A DNA stretch of 44,287 nucleotides from Acidobacteriota bacterium (lineage in GTDB: Bacteria; Acidobacteriota; Terriglobia; Bryobacterales; Bryobacteraceae), in NCBI GenBank assembly GCA_016871155.1, contig VFZO01000018.1, positions 1 to 44,287 on the forward strand. The letters run 5' to 3'. The position numbers and the translations under genes were made by a program. Each line of letters begins with the position of its first letter. Within the stretch, counting starts at the first letter, position 1. The notes below the pieces were generated by a model that saw nothing but the letters and a program-made list of their open reading frames with translations, ran no database searches and was not told the DNA's origin. Positions 18,801-27,188 of this stretch are shown here, in pieces.

Positions 18801-19303
18801 AGGAGGGTCCCAAGGCCGCCGCCCAGCACGATTGCGGCGAAGGTGGTCAATTCCAGCAGGCCATTGGCCCGTGAGAGGTCGCGTTCTGGAAGGATCTCGG
18901 GCAGGATGCCGTATTTAGCCGGACTGAAAAAGTTCGCCTGCGCGGCGAGCAGGAACAGAATGGCGAGCAAAAGCGGCATGCTGGCCGCCTGGAAGGCCCA
19001 GAGCGTTAGGATCATCGTGAAGATTTCGAGCGATTTGGTGATGATCAGCACTTTGGTCTTCGAGAAGCGGTCCGCCAATTGGCCCGCATAACCCGCGAAG
19101 AGAAGGAAGGGAAGCACGAAGACGGCACCGGTTAACGCCAGGTAGCTGGAGCCAGCGGAGGGATCGCCCGCCGTGTACGAGACGGCGGCGACCGAGACGA
19201 TCATCTTGAAAACGTTGTCGTTAAAGCCGCCTAGAAACTGAGTCCACAAGAAGGCCTGGAAGCCTCCGTTCGCGAGCAGGGCGCGGTAGCTGGAATGTGT
19301 CAT
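15896..19303 (-). CDS. LplT-PlsC-acyl-ACP synthetase fusion (lysophospholipid flippase/acyltransferase/ligase)
   Basis: A 1135-aa fusion. Residues 1-410 form a 12-helix MFS transporter of the LplT type (FLGGFNDNVFKM near the N-terminus). Residues about 420-620 form a PlsC acyltransferase with HVSYAD (H446, D451) and FPEG (517-520). Residues about 630-1135 form an AMP-forming acyl-ACP synthetase with the P-loop SSGSTGEPKG (774-783), EGYGCTEMAPV and a GRLSRFSKIGGE hinge. Together these would flip lysophospholipids into the inner leaflet, activate fatty acids and re-acylate the lysolipid, as LplT plus Aas do in Escherichia coli. Open frame continues to 19432, but the ATG at 19303 follows AGGAAGG and matches the family N-terminus. 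Divergent from the sigma-54 activator gene. Confidence 0.92.
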   Translation of the reverse strand: MTHSSYRALLANGGFQAFLWTQFLGGFNDNVFKMIVSVAAVSYTAGDPSAGSSYLALTGAVFVLPFLLFAGYAGQLADRFSKTKVLIITKSLEIFTMILTLWAFQAASMPLLLAILFLLAAQANFFSPAKYGILPEILPERDLSRANGLLELTTFAAIVLGGGLGTLLFEHWKQESWKMSAFLILLAVAGSLASLGIPKAAPSGNVEPLRWNPFAEITHGFRILTNNRSMWLTVLGISFFWYIGALVQLTLVVFVNETLHGHESQIGLLVSALAVGIGAGSIAAGRISGDAIELGMVAPAGILMGVFGVALGMTSSQTPAMVFLALMGFYGGLFIVPLNAYLQDEAAPEEKGRILATNNFANMLGVIAASGTLWLLHDKLECPAPVVFLAAGIFTVAASFYIFFKHMLRYSVRFVCWCILHTLFRLEIVGARNMPVTGGCVVVGNHVSYADAFLIGAATLRPIRFLLWKTLYDISWLTWLFRVLKAIPINLSVPREAVGTLATARKEVENGEMIGIFPEGQITRTGHLLPFKRGYERIAKDAPIVPCWIEGLWGHPLSMKGGQLMASGSFFSRPRVRVIVGEPVPGNTPPEALRAKVTELAAQAAEDKRRPGDHLGARFVAAARAQWGSLGMADSLGKELTFGGALTGAQMLRRWIDGHCPNQAMIGLSLPNSVGAALANIAVTLSGRTAVNLNFTAGPASMSSAIAQCGIQTIFTSKLFVTKQKIEITPAMIFVEELLPSFGKAEKAIAYLQARFLPGLAKGHADDVAAIIFSSGSTGEPKGVELTHWNLLSNMEAVAQVYPVGPSDVMLGILPFFHSFGFTYNLWFPLLERFPVILHHNPADGGKIGELSQKYGATFLLSTPTFASTYTRKCTPEQFSKLRYVLVGAEKLRPAVARQFEERFNLKMQEGYGCTEMAPVVAVNGADFISNDPAQSDQLGAKAESVGRPLPGVSIRFVDPATMEPVPFGTEGMLLVKGPSRMRGYLKQPERTAKVLVDGYYNTGDMARLDEDGFLYITGRLSRFSKIGGEMVPHLRVEETLQEIMGEAACFVIGIPDESRGERLIVLHTNPELTAAAMIEHLNNAGLPALWIPKRDQFALVDVIPTLGTGKTDLRRAQELAVELAARPARTVSET

Positions 19304-19448
19304 GCCTTCCTGGTTTGCAACGCGGGAGCCATTCGACGATTCGCCGGTAAGTTCTTGCATTGGTTGGTGCTGTGAGGCTATCGACAGTTTAGGCGCGAAA
19401 CTGGCTTCCCGATAGTCGTACAATAAATGCACATGGAGTGTTCAATAG

Positions 19449-20861
19449 ATGTCCAAGTGGTTTGAGGCCGTTGTGGCCAGACTCGCCTACACGAATCCGT
19501 TCTCGCTGGAGCGGGTGCAGCTGGAACGGGCCGCGCTCGGGAAAGAGTTCGTGGAAGGGGATCCGGTTTGGAGCATCTCAGTGGCCGACCCGGAGGCGCC
19601 CCGTCCCAACGTCTGGAAGATTCAAGAGAGGCTTCAGCCGGTTCTCGACACCTGGCGGCCGGATGTGGACGGCAATGACTGGGAACTCTATGAAGATTGC
19701 GTCCATTACCTGCTTTATCAGCGGTACTACGGGGAGTTTGCGAAGTCCGAAGGGCAGTGGACCTTTTATCGCCGGTTCGCGGCAGACTGGAACTACTATC
19801 TCGGGGGCCGGTCGACGGTGGCGGCCGAGCACTTCTTCGCCTGCTCGTGGCAGGTGATGCGAGCGTTTCATCACATATACGACAACATTATCGGGAGCTC
19901 CATGCCGGCTGCGCGGCTGCGCGGCGCGATTTGGGAGTCGATCTTTACCTGCGACATGAAGCGGTACCGCCGGACGCTTTGGTCCCGTATGGGAGACTTT
20001 CCGACGCTCATCACAGGGCCTTCGGGAACCGGCAAGGAACTGGTGGCGCGGGCGATCGCGGGTTCCCGCTATTTGGCATTCTCCGAAGGCCGGTTGCAGT
20101 TTGAGGCCGTCAAGAACGATTCCTTTTTCGCAGTGAACCTGGCAGCGCTTTCGCCGGCGCTGATCGAGAGCGAACTGTTCGGTCACAAGAAGGGGGCGTT
20201 CACGGGCGCTTTCGCCGATCGAACCGGGTGGCTGGAGGCCTGCCCGAAGCAGGGGTCGGTTTTTCTGGACGAACTTGGGGAGTTGGAGCTGCCGATTCAG
20301 GTGAAGCTGCTTCGCGTGATTGAGAACCGGGAGTACGCGCCGGTGGGCGACACGCGCCGGAAGCGATTCGACGGAAAGCTGATCGCGGCGACGAATCGCG
20401 ATTTGGCCGCGGCGATCGGTGATGGAAAATTTCGCGAGGATCTTTATTACCGGCTTTGCGCCGATTTGATCCAGACGCCCTCGCTGGCCGAGCAGATCGA
20501 CGACAAACCCGAGGCGTTCCGGGAGATGGTCTACTACATGGTCCGGCGAAACGTAGAAGACGATTCGGCGTTTCCACCGGTGATGGATTGGATCACCCGC
20601 CACTTGCCGAAGGGCTATCGCTGGCCGGGGAATTACAGGGAGTTGGAGCAGTGCGTGCGAAACGTGCTGATCCGGCAGTCCTACCGGCCATTGGAAAACT
20701 CCGATGATTTTTGGCGGGACTTTGAAGCCGGGACGCTATCGGCCGACGCGGTGCTGAACTACTACGCCAAGCTGGTCTACCGTAAAACCGGCAGTTATGT
20801 GGAGGCGGCTCGCAGTCTGGGTTTGGACCGGCGGACCGTTAAGGCGCGAGTGACCGGATAG
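19449..20861 (+). CDS. Sigma-54-dependent transcriptional activator with unusual N-terminal domain
   Basis: A 470-aa AAA+ bacterial enhancer-binding protein: Walker A GPSGTGKE (190-197), the sigma-54-contacting GAFTGA loop (249-254), Walker B VFLDEL (271-276), arginine-finger segment FREDLYYRL (about 328-336) and a Fis-type helix-turn-helix at the C-terminus ([20 protein letters not shown], about 449-468). It should remodel the RNA polymerase-sigma-54 complex at enhancer-dependent promoters. The first about 170 residues are neither a receiver nor an obvious GAF or PAS domain. They are rich in Trp/Tyr ([17 protein letters not shown]) and unrecognised. It sits divergently next to the phospholipid-repair fusion gene, its possible target. 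A TACAAT hexamer at 19419-19424 lies 24 bases upstream of the ATG. Confidence 0.9.
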   Translation: MSKWFEAVVARLAYTNPFSLERVQLERAALGKEFVEGDPVWSISVADPEAPRPNVWKIQERLQPVLDTWRPDVDGNDWELYEDCVHYLLYQRYYGEFAKSEGQWTFYRRFAADWNYYLGGRSTVAAEHFFACSWQVMRAFHHIYDNIIGSSMPAARLRGAIWESIFTCDMKRYRRTLWSRMGDFPTLITGPSGTGKELVARAIAGSRYLAFSEGRLQFEAVKNDSFFAVNLAALSPALIESELFGHKKGAFTGAFADRTGWLEACPKQGSVFLDELGELELPIQVKLLRVIENREYAPVGDTRRKRFDGKLIAATNRDLAAAIGDGKFREDLYYRLCADLIQTPSLAEQIDDKPEAFREMVYYMVRRNVEDDSAFPPVMDWITRHLPKGYRWPGNYRELEQCVRNVLIRQSYRPLENSDDFWRDFEAGTLSADAVLNYYAKLVYRKTGSYVEAARSLGLDRRTVKARVTG

Positions 20862-20862
20862 C

Positions 20863-20892
20863 TTGACAGCGTTCCCTGGTCCCTGCTATACA
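20863..20892 (+). promoter_or_regulatory. Sigma-70-type promoter of the padR-permease pair
   Basis: TTGACA at 20863-20868 and TATACA at 20887-20892 with an 18-base spacer form the clearest housekeeping promoter in the window. It starts immediately after the sigma-54 activator stop. AGGGAAG a few bases before the TTG codon at 20914 is a reasonable ribosome-binding site. PadR proteins usually bind inverted repeats near their own promoters, so autoregulation here is expected. Confidence 0.65.
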
Positions 20893-20913
20893 TAGATTGG
20901 AATAGGGAAGCGC

Positions 20914-21246
20914 TTGCGCCAGGACACCTCCGATCTACTGCCGGGAACACTCTTCCTGCTGATCCTGCGAACGCTGGGCGCGGGGCCGCTCCACGGCTAC
21001 GCGATCGCGAAACGCATTAAAGATACGTCGAGAGAGCTGTTGACCGTAGAGGAGGGGTCTTTGTATCCGGCCCTGAACCGGATGCTTGTGAAGGGCTGGC
21101 TGGAAGCGAAATGGGGCGTGTCGGAAACCAATCGAAAGGCGCGATTCTACAAGCTGACGCCGAAGGGCCGGAAAGAACTGGAGCGGGCCAACGCGGATTT
21201 TGACCGCATGGTACAAGGCATCCGGTTCGTGCTGAAGAACGCGTAG
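20914..21246 (+). CDS. PadR family transcriptional regulator
   Basis: A 110-aa winged-helix regulator with the PadR signature LRTLGAGPLHGYAIAKRI (18-35), EEGSLYPALNRMLVKGWL (46-63) and RKARFYKLTPKGRKELE, plus a C-terminal dimerisation helix. The start is a TTG at 20914, chosen because the family N-terminus (DLLPGTLFLLIL) follows directly and AGGGAAG precedes it. It lies eight bases upstream of the ADOP-type permease gene, an arrangement typical of Acidobacteriota, and probably represses this transcription unit until a ligand is bound. Confidence 0.93.
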   Translation: MRQDTSDLLPGTLFLLILRTLGAGPLHGYAIAKRIKDTSRELLTVEEGSLYPALNRMLVKGWLEAKWGVSETNRKARFYKLTPKGRKELERANADFDRMVQGIRFVLKNA

Positions 21247-21254
21247 GTATTCCC

Positions 21255-23804
21255 ATGCGATTTTGGAATCGATACCGGAGCGACTCCTCTGAGGAGATGC
21301 GGCTCCATGTGGAAGAGCGGGCGGTCGAACTGGAGGCGGAAGGTATGGCGCCAGCCGAGGCGCTCCGCCGGGCACGTGTGGAGTTCGGGGGCCTTACCCA
21401 GTACACGGAGCGCGTTCGAGCCGAATGGCAGTTTGTATGGCTGGAGGATCTGCTGGCCGATTTACGGTATGGCGTGCGCGGCTTGGCGCGCAGTCCCGGA
21501 TTCGTGGCTGCCGCGATGCTCTCACTGGGGCTTGGGATTGGCGTGAACACAACGCTGTTCTCGCTGACGTCGGAGTTTCTGTTCAGTGTTCCGTCGGCAA
21601 CAAACCGGGCCACACTGTGGAGCGCCCGGGTGGGCGGCAGCAGCCACGTGGAGCCTGAGGCGTTCCGGTTCTTGCAGGAGAACCGGTTTTTTCCGGGTGT
21701 GGCGGGCATCCGCGAGGACGGCGAAACGAACTGGCGGACAGCGGGTGAAACCCGTTCGTTGGCCACTATGCGGGTGAGCGAAAATTTGTTCCCGATGGCC
21801 GGCATTCCAGTTGCGCTTGGCCGGGGCCTTCAGCCGGGCGACGAAGATGTAGTGGTGATCTCCCATTCGACCTGGCAGGGGAAGTTGGCCGGTGATCCGC
21901 GGGTGCTTGAGCGTACGCTCGAACTCGACGGACGGCCCCATCGCATCGCCGGTGTGTTGCCGGAAGAGCACCGGACGCTTTTTGGATTTGGATTATCGAC
22001 CGAGATTTATCTGCCCGCACGCCGGGATAAGGACCAAATGGTTCTTCACCTGTTGGGCCCGTCCGGAGCCGACGCCGCCGTGATGCTCCAACGCCTCCGG
22101 CTCGCCGCGGACCGGATGGACGAACGGTTTCCCGGGCGGGAGGACAAGTTCGCCGACCAGATTCGGGTGGAGGCGCTCGGCGGCCTGGACCGGTTCCGAG
22201 GACGCAAAATGATGGGCGTGGCGGCGTTCTTCGGCATGCTAATGGCGGCCGGAGCGCTGTTGCTGCTGATCGCGTGCATCAATGTTTCCAATCTGGTGCT
22301 GGCGCGCGGATCCAGCCGGACGCGGGAGTTCGCGGTCCGCGTGAGTCTGGGAGCGGGACGCGGGCGTATCGTCCGGCAGCTCCTCACGGAGTCTCTGCTT
22401 CTTTCGCTTTCCGGCACTGCATTTGGGCTTGCGCTGAACGTCGCGCTGACGCGTTGGATGAATCGCGTGCCGGTAGATCTACCCGTGATGCTTTCTTTGC
22501 GGATCGAGCCGGATTGGCGGCTGTTGGCGTACGCGTCGGCGGTGGCGGCCGGCACCGCGCTAGCCGTGGGGTTATTACCGGCACTGCGCCTGGCGAAAGC
22601 GGAGCTGCACGAGTCAATGAAGCGGCCCGCTATGCGGATTGGGATGCGCCGCTCGCTGGTTGTGGGGCAGGTGGCGGTCTCGATCGTTGTGCTGACAGCG
22701 GCCGTTCTATTCGCCCGCAACCTGCTTGCTTCGGTGCATGTCGAGCCAGGCTTCGACCTGGATTCGACGTTGTACGTGCGGCTGCGCGTGGTGCCGGAAC
22801 GGTATATGGCGGTGGAAGCGAAAGGTGCGGCGGCGGAACGGGTATCGCGCGAGATCGGCGCGACGCCGGGCGTTGCGTCGGCGGCGCTGACCAATCTGGT
22901 GCCGCTAAACGACGACACCAATCACGGCGGAACTTTGGAGCGGACGGACACGGGCGAAAAGCGACCGGTCCGGTATTACTTCAACCGCGTTGCGCCCAGT
23001 TATTTCGCCACGCTGCGCATTCCGCTGGAGGCCGGCCGGGACTTCCGGCCGAACGAACCGGAGAACTCCGTGGTGATCAACGCCACAATGGCGCGCCAGT
23101 TCTTTGGCACGGAATCGCCTGTGGGCAAATCGCTGCGAGGCGGGGAACGCTGGGTGTGGAACATCGTGGGGGTCGCGCGGGACGCGAAGTACTCCTTCCT
23201 GACGGACCACGAACGCCCAGCGATGTTTGCACCGTACAGGGTGGAGATTTCTCACGGCCGGGGAGCGGCCCTTCAGTGGATGGTACGCGCGCATGGCGAT
23301 CCGGCTTCGCTGGTGAATCCGCTTCGCACGCGATTGAGCGCGATCGATCCCTCCGCGGCCGTCGAAGTCCGGCCGATGCGCGGGGCCATGGGCATTGCCA
23401 TGCTGCCGGGTCAGGTGGGGGGAGCGCTGTTGGGCGCGATGGGCGCACTGGGATTGGCGTTGACCGGCATAGGAATTTACGGAGTGCTGGCGTTTTCCGT
23501 AGCGCGGCGGGTGAAGGAGATTGGCCTGCGCGTGGCGCTGGGCGCCGAGCCCCGCCGCGTGCTGATTCTCGTTGTCCGGGAGGCGGCTGTGTTGACCGGT
23601 ACGGGCTTGACGATCGGACTGCTAATCGCGTTCTTCGTCACGAAACCGCTGGCGGCTTTTTTGGTGCCCGAAGTATCGACCTCGGATCCCCTCACCTACG
23701 CTTCCGTTTGCGGACTGCTAGTTTTGGCCGGTTTACCGGCGGCCGCGTTTCCGGCGCGCCGCGCGCTCGGCGTGGATCCGATGATCGCGCTACGGAACGA
23801 TTAG
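21255..23804 (+). CDS. ADOP-type duplicated FtsX-domain permease
   Basis: An 849-aa membrane protein of the MacB/FtsX type found in large numbers in Acidobacteriota. It has a cytosolic prefix domain (1-60, EEMRLHVEERAVELEAEGM) and a first membrane helix at about 82-108. Then follow a periplasmic MacB-like core domain, a first FtsX domain (about 330-450, with CINVSNLVLARGSSRTREFA), a second periplasmic domain and a second FtsX domain (about 730-845, RVKEIGLRVALGAEPRRV). No ATP-binding protein gene adjoins, as is usual for these orphan permeases. Transport of peptides, lipoproteins or drugs, or a mechanotransmission role, is possible but unproven. Its stop overlaps the convergent S9 peptidase gene by four bases. 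Confidence 0.92.
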   Translation: MRFWNRYRSDSSEEMRLHVEERAVELEAEGMAPAEALRRARVEFGGLTQYTERVRAEWQFVWLEDLLADLRYGVRGLARSPGFVAAAMLSLGLGIGVNTTLFSLTSEFLFSVPSATNRATLWSARVGGSSHVEPEAFRFLQENRFFPGVAGIREDGETNWRTAGETRSLATMRVSENLFPMAGIPVALGRGLQPGDEDVVVISHSTWQGKLAGDPRVLERTLELDGRPHRIAGVLPEEHRTLFGFGLSTEIYLPARRDKDQMVLHLLGPSGADAAVMLQRLRLAADRMDERFPGREDKFADQIRVEALGGLDRFRGRKMMGVAAFFGMLMAAGALLLLIACINVSNLVLARGSSRTREFAVRVSLGAGRGRIVRQLLTESLLLSLSGTAFGLALNVALTRWMNRVPVDLPVMLSLRIEPDWRLLAYASAVAAGTALAVGLLPALRLAKAELHESMKRPAMRIGMRRSLVVGQVAVSIVVLTAAVLFARNLLASVHVEPGFDLDSTLYVRLRVVPERYMAVEAKGAAAERVSREIGATPGVASAALTNLVPLNDDTNHGGTLERTDTGEKRPVRYYFNRVAPSYFATLRIPLEAGRDFRPNEPENSVVINATMARQFFGTESPVGKSLRGGERWVWNIVGVARDAKYSFLTDHERPAMFAPYRVEISHGRGAALQWMVRAHGDPASLVNPLRTRLSAIDPSAAVEVRPMRGAMGIAMLPGQVGGALLGAMGALGLALTGIGIYGVLAFSVARRVKEIGLRVALGAEPRRVLILVVREAAVLTGTGLTIGLLIAFFVTKPLAAFLVPEVSTSDPLTYASVCGLLVLAGLPAAAFPARRALGVDPMIALRND

Positions 23805-25816
23805 AGGAACCGTTTCAACCAGTCCATTACTTCCTGCATGTGTTTGCGGTTGTTCTCACCTTTCAGGATCCAGTGTCCTTCATCGGGAAACACGACCAAG
23901 CGAGATGGAACTCCCTGGCGCTGCAGGAGCTTGAAGGTTGTTATGCTCTCGCCGACGGGTACTCGAAAGTCGATTTCCCCCTGTGTGATGAGTGTGGGAG
24001 TTTGCCACTCCGCCGCATAGCGGAACGGACTTTGGTCCATCCATTGGCCGGTTCCCGTCTTCCACACCGGACCGCCCATACGGAGTTCCCGGGCCAGGCC
24101 GCCATCGTTGACGCCGTATTGTGACTCATTGTTGACCGCACCAGCGTGGTTTACGATGCACTTGAACTGCTTGGTATGGCCGTTCAGCCAGTTCATCAGG
24201 TACCCGCCGTAGCTGGCGCCGAGAGCGCATTGGCGAGTGCCGTCGAGATAGGGAAACATGGCTTTGGCGATTTCCACCGCTTCCAGGATCTCCATGGCCG
24301 GTCCGCGCAGGACATCCCGTTCGATGCCGTCGGCGAATTTCTCGCCGAAGCCGGTGGAGCCCGTGTAGTTGGTCATCAACAGCGCGTAGCCGGGCGCGGT
24401 GAGCAGGTGATAGTTCCAGCGGGTCGAGAACGCATCGGCGGACATGGCATTCGGACCGCCATGCGGGAACACCAGCAGAGGATATTTTTTCGACGTTTCG
24501 AGCGCCGGCGGGGGCACCAGCAAGCTGTGAATTTTCTTGCCGTTCTTCGCCGTCATCCAGAAGTGCACCGGCTTCGGCATATCCAACCCGGAGAGTTTTT
24601 CACCGTTGAAATCCGAGAGCAATTTATGTCCGGCCGGTCCGATGCGCGCAATCTCCGCGGGTTGTGTGGAGGAGCTGTACATACCCACAAGCGCGCCATC
24701 CGAGGCGTATTGCGCACTGGAATAGCCGCCTTCCCGAACCTCGAACAACAGTTCCGGTTTGCCGCCGGCCGCCTTGACTCTGAAGAGCTGCACGAAGCCG
24801 TTGTCCTCGGCGTCGAACAGCACAGTCGACGAATCCTTCGAAATGGAGTAGGCGCCCACGGATCGGTCGAATTCCCGCGTCACCTGACGCAGACCGTTGC
24901 CGGCCGGCCAGTCGAGGGCTCCTAGACGGGTATTGAAAAAGATCTGTTTGGCTGTGGAGTTCGGGGAGGAGTGAAAGAAGAGCGTTTTGCCGTCTGGAGC
25001 GAACCGTGGCCGCGTAGAGGAGGTACCGGCGGCGGTCAACTGCGCGGGCTCCCCGCCCGCGGCGGCAACGCGAAACAGATGGGCCTCCGTCTCTTTCGTC
25101 ATCATTTGGTGCTTGTTGGTGACCGCGACGAATACGATCTCCGTTCCGCCCGGATCCCAAACGGGCGCCAGTGTCGATTCCGAACTGAGGCCACTGTTGA
25201 GCCCGGCAAAGCCAGGGCTCGCCGCGAGTTGCGAGGCGCCAATTACATCGACCGGGTTGAACTTGGAGGCGGAAGTCACGTAGATTCGCGGCTTACCGTC
25301 GTCGAGCCAGGCGTTCCAGTAGCGGATTGGCATCGCATCGTAGACTCGCGCCGTGGATTTCGATGCGGGACCGTCCTTTGAGGTCGACTCATACAGGAAA
25401 CGCGTGCCGTCCGGGCTCCATTTGGGGTTCGAGACAGCCGTCTTCGACGCAGTGACGCGCTGCGCTTCTCCGCCGGAAACGGACAAAACGTAGATTTGCG
25501 CAACCTCGTCGCCTTCGCGTTTAGCGGTGAATGCGAGGCGCTTTCCGTCGGGCGCCCAGGCCACTCCGCTCTCTGCGCCTTTTGAAAACGTCAAGCGCCG
25601 GGGAGGCGCGGAGCCATCGGTTGGAACCAGCCACAGGTCCGATATCGACTGCGCCGCATCGTAGGCGGGCTCGTTGACCGGGAAGACCGCCGCCGTTCCG
25701 TCCGGGCTGACCAAGGGCTCTCCCACCCGCTTCATCAGGAAGATGTCCTCGTGGGTGACTGGCCGCTTCTGAGCCGCGAGCGTTAATGAGAGAAGGGCGA
25801 GCAGCAGCGATTTCAT
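23801..25816 (-). CDS. Secreted S9 family prolyl oligopeptidase/acylaminoacyl peptidase
   Basis: A 671-aa exported serine peptidase. Signal peptide MKSLLLALLSLTLAA is followed by TolB/PD40-type beta-propeller repeats (LVSPDGTAAVFPV, GVAWAPDGKRLAFTA, KWSPDGTRFLY, RFAPDGKTLFFHS) up to about residue 400. The C-terminal alpha/beta hydrolase carries Ser534 (GASYGGYLMNW), Asp615 (GEIDFRVP) and His648 (DEGHWI). It should cleave short peptides admitted through the propeller, in the periplasm. It begins ten bases after the M20 peptidase stop on the same strand, so the two form a peptide-degradation operon. Confidence 0.93.
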   Translation of the reverse strand: MKSLLLALLSLTLAAQKRPVTHEDIFLMKRVGEPLVSPDGTAAVFPVNEPAYDAAQSISDLWLVPTDGSAPPRRLTFSKGAESGVAWAPDGKRLAFTAKREGDEVAQIYVLSVSGGEAQRVTASKTAVSNPKWSPDGTRFLYESTSKDGPASKSTARVYDAMPIRYWNAWLDDGKPRIYVTSASKFNPVDVIGASQLAASPGFAGLNSGLSSESTLAPVWDPGGTEIVFVAVTNKHQMMTKETEAHLFRVAAAGGEPAQLTAAGTSSTRPRFAPDGKTLFFHSSPNSTAKQIFFNTRLGALDWPAGNGLRQVTREFDRSVGAYSISKDSSTVLFDAEDNGFVQLFRVKAAGGKPELLFEVREGGYSSAQYASDGALVGMYSSSTQPAEIARIGPAGHKLLSDFNGEKLSGLDMPKPVHFWMTAKNGKKIHSLLVPPPALETSKKYPLLVFPHGGPNAMSADAFSTRWNYHLLTAPGYALLMTNYTGSTGFGEKFADGIERDVLRGPAMEILEAVEIAKAMFPYLDGTRQCALGASYGGYLMNWLNGHTKQFKCIVNHAGAVNNESQYGVNDGGLARELRMGGPVWKTGTGQWMDQSPFRYAAEWQTPTLITQGEIDFRVPVGESITTFKLLQRQGVPSRLVVFPDEGHWILKGENNRKHMQEVMDWLKRFL

Positions 25817-25826
25817 GCTGTCATTT

Positions 25827-27170
25827 TCACACGTCCCGCGGATCGCCGAGAATTCGGAAGAAGGCTTGGACCGCGTCGATACCGTTGTGGAAGTTCGGCA
25901 AGTAGAATTTTTCGTTTGGTGCGTGGAGATTGTCGTCAGGAAGGCCGAATCCCATCAGAACGCTGGGAATCCCGAGCGCCCTCCGGAAGAGGTCGACAAC
26001 TGGAATGGACCCTCCGCTCCGCATGTAGACCGTTGGACGCCCGAACGTTTCAGCCAGGGCGCGCGAGGCGGCTTGCAGGATCGGGTGCGAAGGATCGACG
26101 AGCGAGGCCGGACCGGCAGAAATCAGGTCAAACCGGCTGCGAACGCCGCGAGGAGTCGCATTTTGAATCGCTTCGCGCAGCAACGCTGTGATCCGTTCAG
26201 GGTCCTGATTCGGCACCAGCCGGCAACTGATCTTCGCGTGCGCTTTCGCCGGAATCACGGTCTTGAAGCCGGGTTGCACGAAGCCGCCGGCGATGCCGTG
26301 CACTTCCAGAGTTGGACGGGCCCAGGTTCGTTCCAGCACGCTGTAGCCGGCTTCGCCAGTCAACTCGGGCGAGCCCACTTCGCGTTCGCGGTACTCGTCT
26401 TCGTTGAAGGGCAGGGAGCGCCATGCCTGGAGTTCGGCCGCGGCGGGCGCGGCGACATCGTCATAAAACCCAGGAATGCGAATGACGCCATCGACGCCTT
26501 TTAGCGCCGCGACGATTTGCGCCACCGCTTCCACCGCGTTTGGCGCGGCGCCGCCATAGACACCGGAGTGCAGATCCTGCGCGGCGCCCTCCACGGCTAA
26601 CTCACCGAATACTCCGCCGCGAAGCCCCGTACAGAGCGTCGGAATGCCGGGCGCGAACATCTCGGTGTCGCAGATCAACGCGGCATCGGCGCGCAGGAGT
26701 CCGGGTGAGTCCCGAACGAAGGCTACGAGGTTTTCGCCGTTTGTCTCCTCCTCGCCTTCGATCAGTACCTTCACGTTGATGGGAAGCGCGGAGCCCATCC
26801 GGCGCAACGCTTCGAGAAGAATCATGACCTGGCCTTTGTCGTCACACGCGCCGCGAGCGAAAACCGAGTCGCCGCGCACGGTAGGCGAAAAGGGCGGGGA
26901 GGTCCACAGCTCAAGCGGATCGGGAGGTTGCACATCGTAGTGGCCGTAGATCAAGAACACCGGCTTCCCCGGCGATTCGCATCTCGTGGCATAGACAAGC
27001 GGATGGCGGCCGTCCTTCTCGATTAGGCGTGCGTCTTCCAACCCGGCGCCGATGAGAAACGCCCGGACCCATTCGGCGGCGCGCCTGCAATCGTCTCGAT
27101 GCTCCGGATTGGTGCTGACGCTTGGAATTTGCAAAAACGCACACAACGATTGAAAGGCGTCCATGCTCAC
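25827..27170 (-). CDS. M20 family dipeptidase (zinc metallopeptidase)
   Basis: A 447-aa co-catalytic zinc peptidase of the M20 carnosinase/CNDP-like group. Metal ligands and catalytic residues are visible in YGHYDVQP (His77, Asp79), ARGACDDKGQ (Asp110) and EGEEETNGENL (Glu140, Glu141). The bacterial dimerisation domain (VHGIAGGFVQPGFKTVIPA in two pieces) and a late LHAPNEKFYLPNFHNGI segment with the last His ligand complete the enzyme. It lacks a signal peptide and likely works in the cytosol. The start is a GTG at 27170 or the ATG at 27164. The latter lies exactly one -10-to-start distance behind TAGAGT and may be the true leaderless start. The S9 peptidase gene follows after ten bases. Confidence 0.92.
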   Translation of the reverse strand: MSMDAFQSLCAFLQIPSVSTNPEHRDDCRRAAEWVRAFLIGAGLEDARLIEKDGRHPLVYATRCESPGKPVFLIYGHYDVQPPDPLELWTSPPFSPTVRGDSVFARGACDDKGQVMILLEALRRMGSALPINVKVLIEGEEETNGENLVAFVRDSPGLLRADAALICDTEMFAPGIPTLCTGLRGGVFGELAVEGAAQDLHSGVYGGAAPNAVEAVAQIVAALKGVDGVIRIPGFYDDVAAPAAAELQAWRSLPFNEDEYREREVGSPELTGEAGYSVLERTWARPTLEVHGIAGGFVQPGFKTVIPAKAHAKISCRLVPNQDPERITALLREAIQNATPRGVRSRFDLISAGPASLVDPSHPILQAASRALAETFGRPTVYMRSGGSIPVVDLFRRALGIPSVLMGFGLPDDNLHAPNEKFYLPNFHNGIDAVQAFFRILGDPRDV

Positions 27171-27180
27171 ACTCTATCCT
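27171..27180. promoter_or_regulatory. Overlapping divergent -10-like hexamers (M20 peptidase / DUF255 gene)
   Basis: TAGAGT on the minus strand (27171-27176) ends six bases before the ATG at 27164. TATCCT on the plus strand (27175-27180) ends eight bases before the ATG at 27189. The two hexamers overlap by two bases. Confidence 0.35.
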
Positions 27181-27188
27181 GGAAGTAG

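Noticed and set aside
19304..19448. Search for a -24/-12 (sigma-54) promoter between the lipid-repair fusion and the sigma-54 activator
   Set aside because: No TGGCAC-N5-TTGCA match with both GG and GC at the right spacing was found by eye on either strand of this gap.
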